DNA of 64,000 bases from assembly GCF_964355755.1 (NCBI RefSeq), contig NC_092672.1, positions 15,870,501-15,934,500 on the forward strand. Reading direction: 5' to 3'. Position 1 is the stretch's first letter, and each line of letters opens with the position of its first letter. The position numbers and the translations under genes were made by a program. The notes under the pieces were generated by a model that was given only the letters and a program-made list of their open reading frames with translations, searched no databases and was not told the DNA's origin. The stretch is from Antedon mediterranea. Taxonomy: Eukaryota; Echinodermata; Crinoidea; Comatulida; Antedonidae. This document shows positions 55,920-64,000 of the stretch, one piece after another.

Positions 55920-57152
55920 TAAACGGGGATTCTGGGTTTGAAATTGCTTTTAAATATCGTTTATTTATTAAATAAAATGTCAGAATGAAGAAGTAATAAC
56001 GAGAAATTAAAAAAATTAAATTTCATACACATTTTAGGGTAAATTCATGGAAAGTCTGTTTTTCAGCAGCTTAGGGAAGCTCATTAATATTCATGAGATA
56101 TTCACAAAATCACGTCATCAGTGGATTCCAAACTCGCGACGTCATGTACGTTGTGTTTGTCAACTAATTTACATCTCTCTCCCCTGTCAAACGACGACCA
56201 CCCGATCATTGTGAAATACATTTTTTGTAGATTTTCTAAGCTAGGCCTAAAGTGTAATAATAACAGTAGTAGCATATATTTATTTGACATTTAATGAAAT
56301 ACAAAATTTAGTACAGATTACGGAGTCATAAATTATAATTTATATACTATTTTTATACCTCGAATAGTACAGACAGATCGTATTATTATCGGCTTCGAAT
56401 CACGTACTAGGTTAGGCCTAGCCTAAATCATTTTTTTGTCATGGGTGAGAGCCATTCTGACTAGGGATTCCATGCCACGATGGCTACGGTAAAACATTGG
56501 GGCCCATCATGGGCCTAGCTAGCCTACTACTAAACGATTGGCCCATAAATAACAAAACTCAGTGAATTCCAAACCCATCCTATCAACCAAACTCCTAAAC
56601 AATCTAAACCTAAAACATTCTACAAAATCGGCTGTAAATATTGAGGCAAAACAAGGTCCGATCGCCGGCCGCACGTATGGTGTCCTGATCGTCTAAGTAG
56701 GCCTAAATAGGCCTAGTTTACTCTCCAAAAAAGCGGATATTGCATCAAGCAAGTAGACCAGGTAGTAGGAAGGAGACCTAGCCGATCCGGCCCAGTTAAA
56801 AATTGAGCTAGCTAGTGTAGGTAGACCCTATGCGAATTGATACTACCAGGCCTTTTACTATAGGCTAAAATTAGCAATACTTATGTTTACAAATATTCCT
56901 CTCTCTCATTCAAGCTATATTTTCTATACCATTCCGGTATGTCGAGTCGACCTTCAATCAAATACTGTACATCGTTCATGTTGTGATTATAGACGGGGTA
57001 TACGCGACCCGACCAGTTTGGTATTGTATACTGTATCTGCTTATCACGTGACGATGCCAGGCATGGGCAGAGAGAGCACGTGTATCGTCGTCTCGCTCTC
57101 CTCGCTCTCTGGAATGTATACGTTACGCTTCATTGATTTTGAAGGCTTTCCC
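55920..57152. other. left interior of the TGTTACA element
   Basis: AT-rich with TAGGCC patches. An open frame at 56883-57155 shows no family motif and runs into the nested element boundary. Confidence 0.3.
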
Positions 57153-58199
57153 TAAGGGAGCGTGCCCAAATGTTTTTACTCCGTTAAACTTGTTGTAACG
57201 CAACTTTTACCGTTATATGCAAGCTAATTTAAATGGGGTTGGGCGTGTTCAGTGAGGCATATCAAGCCCTCCCTTTACTTGCTACTATGCTGTTGTTATC
57301 ACTGCATTGTTTAACGCGTAATTAACGGGAGACCGGACATGCTGTTCAGTGTTGCGTAACGATGATTCCAATGCGTTATTAACAATCCTTGTTATGGTAT
57401 GTTGCGTGAAATCCTATGATGACTCAAAATAACGGGTTATTAGCAGTCCGGTCATTGTTGTTACAACGCATATAATTATATTTATTAAAATAATCATGTA
57501 TACTACTATATCCTAGGCCTACCATAAAATAAAAATATATATAGGCCTAGGCCTTCCTACACGGTAAAATAAAAATATATAGGTCTAAGCATACTATTTA
57601 CGATCCGATTCATGGTATTTTTTAGCCTGGTACGTCGGGCGACACGTGTCTAAATTTCTAATAGCCGACTTTCACCTGAAAAAAAAAAAACGTATTTTTT
57701 ATCCCTGGATGTAACATGATATTGACGCGAATACCGCACTACAGAGAGCTAGGCCATGAACGATTCGTTAAAAGTACACCGCCAGACAATCGCGTAGCTA
57801 TTGTTTAGATTACATACTATAAACAATTAATAACAAAGAAAGCCTAGAAAGATAAGCTCCTCCTCTCGTAATAAAATTGTTAAATAATTTTGCTTTGACT
57901 GAGCCATTTTGTGACGTTTTCAACTCTTATCCATAACATTTCATTAATTAAACAATCAAATAGATTTGCACTTTAGACAATATTTTTAAAAATAATTTAC
58001 TGTATCAGTTCAGACTGTGAAGAACATGGATTTCGAAAGGTACACTTTATTTAACGCCAGGAATTCTTCTCACGGAAAAAAATGTGCTGATTGCAATCTG
58101 CATAAGCAACCAAAGATCCTGTATCTTTCTGGGATTCTGCCTTTTCCCCAGATTTATTGTTATTTGTATATTACATAAAACCTCAGTACTGTGGAATAA

Positions 58200-59250
58200 T
58201 GCTACTCTATATAGGCCTACTGTCATTCAATACTATCGTCCGTTAGCTCGGCGTTTAACGGACACAAACACTCAGTAACCTGTGGAATAATGCTATACTC
58301 TGTATGCTGTCATTCAATACTATCGTCCGTTAGATCGGCGTTTAACGGACACAAAAACTCAGTAGATTGTGGAATGATGCTACTCTACTGTAATTCAATA
58401 CTATCGTCCGTTAGATCGGCGTTTAACGGACACAAAAACTCAGTAACCTGTGGAATGATGCTATACTCTATATGCTGTCATTCAATACTATCGTCCGTTA
58501 GCTCGGCGTTTAACGGACACAAAAACTCAGTAAATTGTAGAATGATGCTACTCTATTGTAATTCAATACTATCGTCCGCCGTTAGCTCGGCGTTTAACGG
58601 ACACAAAAACTCAATACAGTATACCATGGAGCTATAAAATTGTATAGCTCCATGAGTATACTGTGGAATGATGCTATACTCTATATGCTGTCGGCGTTTA
58701 ACGGACACAAAAACTCAGTAAACTGTAGAATGATACTACACTCTATATAATAGGCCTACTGTCATTTAATACTATCGTCCGTAAACTCGGCATTTAACGG
58801 ACTCAAAAACTCAGTAAAACTGTGGAATATGATGCTATATAATACTGTCATTCAATACTATCGTCCGTTAGCTCGGCGTTTAACGGACTCAAAAACCCAG
58901 TATACTGTGGAATGATGGTATACTCTATATGCAGCTGTCATTCAACACTATCGTCCGTAAACTCGGCGTTTAACGGACACAAAAACTCAGTAAATTGTGG
59001 AATGATGCTATACTCTATCTGTCATTTATTACTATCGTCCGTTAGCTCGGCGTTTAACGGACACAAAAACTCAGTAATATAACCTGTGGAATGATGCTAT
59101 ACTCTATATTATGCTGTCATTTTAATACTATCGTCCGTTAGCTCGGCGTTTAACGGACACAAAAACTCAGTAAACTCCGGGAATGATGGGTATTCGAATG
59201 ATGCATACTCTATACTGTCATCTATCGTCCGTTAACTCGGCGTTTAACGG
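58200..59250 (+). repeat. hairpin tandem array (GTCCGTTA...TAACGGAC)
   Basis: About twelve units of 80-100 bp near 58223, 58316, 58397, 58486, 58566, 58690, 58758, 58845, 58932, 59017, 59115 and 59212 each contain CTATCGTCCGTTAGCTCGGC followed by GTTTAACGGACACAAAAACT. GTCCGTTA and TAACGGAC pair into an 8-bp stem (GTCCGTTAAA / TTTAACGGAC in some). Two further copies lie at 60311-60375. The 115-codon open frame here merely follows the period. Confidence 0.88.
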
Positions 59251-59399
59251 AACAACACACTGAATAGTAAATTCGCGCTTGGTTGAGAGCAAGTAGGGGA
59301 ATTCCCTTGTTTGCGACGCCTCCCTAATGCAAGAAGGCAATTGCACATTGTTTTTATATATATACTGTATAAGTGTTTTGCCTATTACACCATTTAGGC

Positions 59400-59865
59400 C
59401 TAAATAGATACAATAATTGTTAATGTACACAGTTTTTTTTTGTATTTTGTAATAAACATGACACCCTTGCAGCAGCATCACGGAGGCTGCCAAAAACACC
59501 GTGGTGCGTGTGTACATCGCATCGCGGTGATAAAAAACCATGTGCTTGCTAATAACGTGACGTCATATCGCCCAAAGTTTCATCCTCTGTTTTTGGACAC
59601 ACTCGAGGTCAGCGATAGTTAAAGTAATAATTTATTTACGTAATACAATAATTGTTAATGTACACAGTTTTTTTAGTATTTTGTAATAAACATGAGACCC
59701 TTGCAGCAGCATCACGGAAGCTGGCCAAAAACACTGTGGTGCGTGTTGTACATCGCTTCACGGTGATAAAAAACCATGTGCTTGCTAATAACGTGACGTC
59801 ATATCGCCCAAAGTTTCCTCCTCTGTTTTTGGACACACTTAAATCGCGCGGCAGCTACAGTCAGT
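59400..59865 (+). repeat. 237-bp direct repeat
   Basis: Two copies of TACAATAATTGTTAATGTAC, CAGCAGCATCACGGA, GTGATAAAAAACCATGTGCT and AACGTGACGTCATATCGCCC (59408-59645 and 59645-59865) are joined head to tail. Each includes one TGACGTCA palindrome. Frames in the two copies differ, so they are not coding. Confidence 0.8.
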
Positions 59866-60632
59866 AAATGTTTTAGCTCTAGATAGACGGCGACCGGTTT
59901 CTATATTGTTTGGTCCATACCATCGTCCATAAAGGCTATACATGCTCATACTATCGATAGGACAGTCGGGGTTTTATCCGTGTTTATAATTTCGCCATTT
60001 TTTTTTTTCGGTCAAGTGTACGGGGTAAAAAATAAAAAAGGAATTAACGTCAAGCATGCTAAACAAAAAATTAGTATATTATAGGTATGTTCTATAAGTT
60101 GAAAATGTTCAACAAAAATTGTGGAATTGTAGATGCTGATAATTTAATGTTGGGTAAGGTTGTTTTAACAGCATTTTTTTTTGCCGTCGAAATGACGGTT
60201 TACCACAACATCATCTGCAGTTTCAAGGCCCTTTCTACAGCAATTGCCGTCGATCTTCATATTATTATTAGATATTATTGTAAATGTGTGGTGTGATATT
60301 GTCAGTACAAGGGTCCGTTAAATGAGCGTTTAACGAATATAAAAACGATCTGTTAGGTCGGCGTTTAACGGACGAAAACAACGGACGTTCTTCCGTTGTA
60401 CGCGTTAAATTCAATTTCATTGTACAGTATTAACCATGATACGCTCTGCTGAGTACAGACCGCCCAACTCATTAACGTTTTGCATATTATTAACGCATTT
60501 AAACGTCTATTAACGGAGTAAAAACATTTGGGCACGCTCCCTAAGTCAGTGCGAAAATCGGCAAACATAAAGTGCAAACATATCTAATTTTTCACTGTTT
60601 TGATGAATTTTCATAGAAAATTGACTTTATAA

Positions 60633-60722
60633 ATGGGAAGACCAACTAAAATTACATCAGATAAGTATAATTTTACAAAAGTAATTGATATGGTTAATGA
60701 TAACGAGTCGTCGGAAGATTGA
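60633..60722 (+). other. 29-codon open frame, possible first exon remnant
   Basis: MGRPTKITSDKYNFTKVIDM followed by VNDNESSED and TGA, starting in good context right after the nested Harbinger-like element. The composition (basic start, acidic NDNESSED end) resembles the opening of a transposon-encoded nuclear protein, but I cannot name it and no continuation is seen. Confidence 0.25.
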
Positions 60723-60899
60723 CCATTTCACGAATTTCCTATTCTGTAACACAGTGTCATATCGCCGTAGCTGCACTTGGTATCTGGCCTCATTTCACAG
60801 CCTTCGTTCTGCTTCACTGGGCGCTTATATAAATTGAAACTTTTACCGTTCAAGAGACAAACAAATATATTTTACATTTGTTTAAACTGAGTTAGTGAG

Positions 60900-61850
60900 A
60901 AGTCGAATAAATAAAAATAAACCTCCTCTCACAAGGAACTGCTTTTCATAATCGACCACCTCTCGTAAGTGATTACCTCTTTTAAATGACCACCCTATTT
61001 GTGAGCTTAACTATAAATCCTATTGTTCCAGCCGGTACATATCTTAGATGGCTGGCTGATTTCTGTTCGATACTGTCAATGATTAATTGTTTTATGATGA
61101 AAAGGGTACAGGGGTTAAATACACTTTGTTCTTTAATTCTACAATGAATATTTGAACTCTAGCCTATATTGGTCAAGTAATTGGTTTAAAAGTGAATTTT
61201 ATAACAGTGCAGTCGATTATGAGAAGCAGTCCCTTAATAGAGGTGGTGGTCCTTTAAAAGAGGTCATCACTTTTACGAGAGGGGGTCGTTAAGAGACGTA
61301 GTCCTTTAAAAGAGACGATTATGAGAAGCGGCCCTTAAATAGAGGTCACTGACGAGTAGTGTGGTCGTTAAGGTGGTCGCTTACGAGAGGTGGTCAATGA
61401 TGGGAAGTTGTTCCTTAACAGAAACAGTGGTCGTTCAATAGAGGTGGTTACTTTCGAGAGGTCGTGATGGGAGATGGTCGATTATGAGAAGCAGTCCCTT
61501 AATAGGGGTTTATTTATTTATTACCATCTTTACTGAGGGTGGTGGTCCTTTAAAAGAGGTCGTCACTGACGATTATGAGAAGCGGTCCTTTAATATAGAA
61601 AAAGAGGTCATGGTCCCTTAAAAGAGGTGGTCACTTGCGAGAGGTGTGGTTGTTCAGAGAGGTGGTCGCTTTACGAGAGGTGGTCGATTATGAGAAGTGG
61701 TCCCTTATGAGAGGGGGTGATCCCTTACGAGAGATGGTCGATTATTAGAAACGGTTTCTTAACAGAGATGGTTGCTTACGATGTGTAGTCGTTTTAGAAA
61801 GTTGGTTGCTTACGAGAGGTGGAAAGACTGATAACTAAGTAAAGATCGAT
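60900..61850 (+). repeat. GAGGTGGTC-rich degenerate repeat, partly inverted
   Basis: From 61205 to 61820, words such as TTACGAGAGGTGGTCGATTA, TGAGAAGCAGTCCCTTAA and CTTTAAAAGAGGTCGTCA recur every ~20-40 bases in varying order. An inverted patch (GACCACCTCTCGTAAGTGA, CTTTTAAATGACCACC) lies at 60950-61010. It looks like a heavily expanded subterminal region of a MITE. Confidence 0.65.
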
Positions 61851-62120
61851 GCATTTGCACATGATTTAGACATTTTTGTAAAATATATATAATTTTCTAC
61901 ATTAGCTGGCGATAGTAACTACATATTGCTGGGAGGCAATTTTCGTTACTACATAAGCTGTTGATCGTTTCTACATTAGCGGGTGTTGATTTTTAATTTA
62001 CTACATAAGCTGTTGGTGTTTCTACATAAGCTGGAGGTTTTACTACATAAGCGGTGGATTGTTCTACATTAACGGTTGTTTCGACATTAGCTGGCGTTTT
62101 CTACATTAACGGTTGTAACA

Positions 62121-62737
62121 CGCCCTTTATTTTCATGACTTTTGCGATTGAACAACGATCGCGAAAATAAAGGGCACGTGAAAATCCCAATGATGTTGTT
62201 TACAGTCGATCAAGCCCAGCCTAAGCTTAGTTAGACAAGCCTAGCCTAAATATGGAAAAAATAAAAATAAAATAGTTACGATTAATTTCTAATTGTGTAT
62301 TCTTTGAAACATTTACGAACCCCAATTATTATTTGTATTGTTTGTTCAGGTGTAATTAAAACATTAAAATAAATTGCAACCGACCGAAAATGATAGTTAG
62401 GCCATACTTAGCCTGCGCTGCTTCGCTCAAAACAATGATGAAATTCCTCCTCACAGCTATCGACACTGTTATGTTTTGATGTGTTGATGATTATAATCAT
62501 TAACAAACGATATGTTGTCTTAGGGAATAATTTTGTAGAAGAGCAAAATGCTCTCCTCGGAAACAGAACGAGAGCAATTTAGTGCTCTCCTGCCTTTTCC
62601 TTACAAGATGGACTGAAACTAGCGATTTTGAAGTTTATAGGTCCCACCCTAGCACAACAACAAAGTCTACTGAGAAGGCTGATTGAGTATTCAGTACATT
62701 TTGTACTATTAATGATATGTATAAATTTTATTCTTAG
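62121..62737. other. ABCF3 intron 2 end, including right part of the split MITE
   Basis: The MITE continuation at 62121-62225 has a hairpin: CGCCCTTTATTTTC ... GAAAATAAAGGGCACG. A small inverted patch GAGCAAAATGCTCTC / GAGAGCAATTTAGTGCTCTC lies near 62540-62590. The TTTTATTCTTAG acceptor for exon 3 ends at 62737. Confidence 0.5.
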
Positions 62738-62817
62738 AAATTATACTGGTGGAGATTCATCATGTTCTGCTCTTTTGGATGCACCAGTTTATCTAGCTGA
62801 TATTATTGATGCTGAGG
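62738..62817 (+). CDS. ABCF3: ABCF3 coding exon 3
   Basis: 80 nt, entered by TTCTTAG and left by GGTATGAA. It completes the Leu codon from exon 2 and reads NYTGGDSSCSALLDAPVYLA followed by DIIDAE. 'LLDAP..L..I' is a conserved ABCF3 block. Phase 1 on both sides, so it fits exons 2 and 4 exactly. Confidence 0.85.
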
Positions 62818-63201
62818 GTATGAATTTTACTGTACTTTTTACTATAAAGTAATTATTAGTGTAATAAACATTCTATTTCTGTACTAAATTTGCCGTTTAG
62901 TAAATTTATATATAGATTAAAAATACATGGAGGTGAGGAGTATTTTAAACTGTCACCTCCAGTTTTGATTGACTCTTACTTAGCATAACACTGAACCACC
63001 CAAGTCATCATACCACACCTTGAGAAATAAAAAAAAGACTTATGCCAGAATATAATATTGCATATTTATGCAATTAAAAAGGTTTTGCTTATTATTGTTT
63101 AATTAATGTATAATTATTTTTTTAAATTATGGTAGAATTTACTAGGAGATAATCTTCCATATAAATTTAAAATAACTCAGTTTTTTACGTTTCTGTAAAA
63201 G

Positions 63202-63257
63202 ATGTAACCAGCACAGATGATCCTAGTATATGGATAGCAAAAAAGGAAGCTATATCG
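63202..63257 (+). CDS. ABCF3: ABCF3 coding exon 4
   Basis: 56 nt between AAAAG and GTAAGT. It completes an Asp codon and reads VTSTDDPSIWIAKKEAIS, ending in phase 0. The region between the LLDAP block and the KQEKR helix is variable in the family, so this exon is supported mainly by splice signals and phase. Confidence 0.72.
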
Positions 63258-63338
63258 GTAAGTAAAGTCAATCTGGGAAATGTATAGGTACCTAGGAAAT
63301 GTAATAAATTTACACTTCTTTGTTATTTTTTTATATAG

Positions 63339-63439
63339 AATGTTGATAAACAGAAGTTAAAGAAAGCAGAAGCAAAAATTAAAGCTAAACAAGAGAAGAG
63401 ATCTTTAAAGGATGATCTACCAAAGACAAGCTCTAATGG
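63339..63439 (+). CDS. ABCF3: ABCF3 coding exon 5 (gene continues beyond window)
   Basis: 101 nt after TTATATAG, reading NVDKQKLKKAEAKIKAKQEK followed by RSLKDDLPKTSSNG, then a GTATCA donor. The charged helix 'KL.KAEA..KAKQEKR' is diagnostic of ABCF3 and precedes the first ATP-binding domain by ~40 residues. That domain should lie on the next exons, past 64000. Confidence 0.9.
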
Positions 63440-64000
63440 GTATCACTGTTTACACTGACATACATTAAAGACTTTTAGATTGAGTGAACGTGCACACAAC
63501 GGTCACATCCATTTATTTAAGGCTTAGATTAGATCATTCTGAATGAAGGCGTCCAAATGATAAAACTCGGGCCATAACCAGTATTATTAAAAGCTTTACT
63601 GTAAAGCCCAACATTTTCGCGCAACCTTTATTTTTGCGAATGTTGCGATTGAACAATGTTACAGTCGATCAGACCTAGGCATAGTTAGTTTAGCCAGGCC
63701 GCATTATTTTTTTTCCTATGCATTTAAGGCAGCAATCATTAATAATTCATTAGAAACTCAACAGTTTTTATTTAAAAAAAAAATGTTATTCCATCAAAAC
63801 CAACAGCGATGATTACCGCCACTAACAGGTTTGATAACAACAACAACAGTTCTTTTCAGAACTAATACACGTGGTGTACTGCAAACTTTATATCAATCAT
63901 TAGAATAATTATGACATAATATTGGAAATTATAGAGGGTGCTATATTAGCATGCAGTGAGATTAAATAATTTGTGTAAACAGCGTTTGCCAACCGAAATG
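63440..64000. other. ABCF3 intron 5 start, with a CCCAACATTTTCGCG MITE
   Basis: ACTGTAAAGCCCAACATTTT followed by CGCGCAACC lies at 63599, with GCGATTGAACAATGTTACAG downstream (63648-63668). It is a relative of the MITE split at 55696/62121. No further exon before the window end. Confidence 0.5.

Larger units (their letters stand above)
57156..60541. mobile_element. Harbinger-like non-autonomous element (TAA-flanked, 3.4 kb)
   Basis: The ends GGGAGCGTGCCCAAATGTTT and AAACATTTGGGCACGCTCCC are perfect inverted copies extending through TTACTCCGTTAA. TAA lies outside both (57153-57155, 60542-60544), consistent with a PIF/Harbinger target. No transposase is found. The interior is mostly the GTCCGTTA hairpin array plus a 237-bp direct repeat, with GGAGACCGGACATG / CAGTCCGGTC sequence near the left end. 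Confidence 0.75.
55727..62120. mobile_element. 6.4-kb TGTTACA...TGTAACA element, 5-bp duplication
   Basis: The ends TGTTACAACCGTTAATGTAG and CTACATTAACGGTTGTAACA are exact inverted copies. CGCCC flanks both (55722-55726, 62121-62125). Arms of ~190 bp (55727-55919, 61929-62120) consist of spaced TTATGTAG/TAATGTAG words. TGT...ACA ends with a 4-5-bp duplication recall Ginger/TDD-type elements, but no integrase is seen, so the superfamily is unproven. A 3.4-kb Harbinger-like element is nested inside, and a GAGGTGGTC-rich repeat lies near the right arm. Confidence 0.78.

Noticed and set aside
58200-59250. CRISPR-like or coding repeat (115-codon frame NSILSSVRSAFNGHKNS)
   Set aside because: The frame follows the hairpin array period and drifts between frames. 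It lies inside a TAA-flanked transposon.
1-64000. Bacterial or viral origin of the window
   Set aside because: Spliced host genes, SINEs, LINEs and animal-type DNA transposons throughout; no operons or viral gene set.

Overview
This is nuclear genomic DNA from an animal. It is AT-rich, intron-containing and crowded with DNA transposons, LINEs, SINEs and satellites, and no bacterial-style operon is present. Runs of TAGGCCTAGGCC and the mix of repeat families (Harbinger, Ginger, Tigger/pogo MITEs, tRNA-headed SINEs) suggest a marine invertebrate deuterostome, probably an echinoderm. That placement is inference. Only two host genes are visible. They lie head to head: IFT20 (first coding exon, minus strand, 21070-20938) and ABCF3 (five N-terminal coding exons, plus strand, 38129 to 63439, continuing past the window end). 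In all five ABCF3 exons the splice phases agree exactly.

Left part (1-20.9 kb), downstream of IFT20 exon 1: an inverted-arm element and a TGACGTCA tandem array, then a Ty3/gypsy integrase cut in two (3.0-3.4 and 19.3-19.8 kb) by a 15.9-kb Harbinger element. The Harbinger carries a broken four-exon transposase and a convergent broken MADF-BESS gene. It has itself received a Tigger-type element, two copies of a CCGTATATTTCGG element (one inside a transposase exon), a TTAA-flanked MITE and a 5.7-kb Ginger-like element with integrase, OTU-like and LINE remnants.

Middle (20.9-38.1 kb), between the two host genes: a satellite whose ~100-bp unit contains a perfect-looking hairpin (CACTGTGCTCCACTGG ... 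CCACTTGAGCACAGTG). It is broken up by an integrase-core pseudogene, several LINE fragments, two tRNA-derived SINEs, a hAT-like pair of ends, and an element whose inverted arms are made of a 21-bp minisatellite, itself hosting a small Harbinger. The last ~130 bp before the ABCF3 start codon are duplicated at 23.2-23.4 kb.

Right part (38.1-64 kb), ABCF3 introns 1 and 2 (9.4 and 15.0 kb): a second Tigger-type copy, further pogo-like MITEs, LINE ends, a CGTATACG-rich inverted-repeat element, a 1.42-kb tandem duplication, a MULE-like element with a 9-bp duplication, and a 6.4-kb TGTTACA-ended element (5-bp duplication) that encloses another Harbinger-type element with a hairpin array. All transposon genes seen are broken. 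The insertion order can be read from the nesting.
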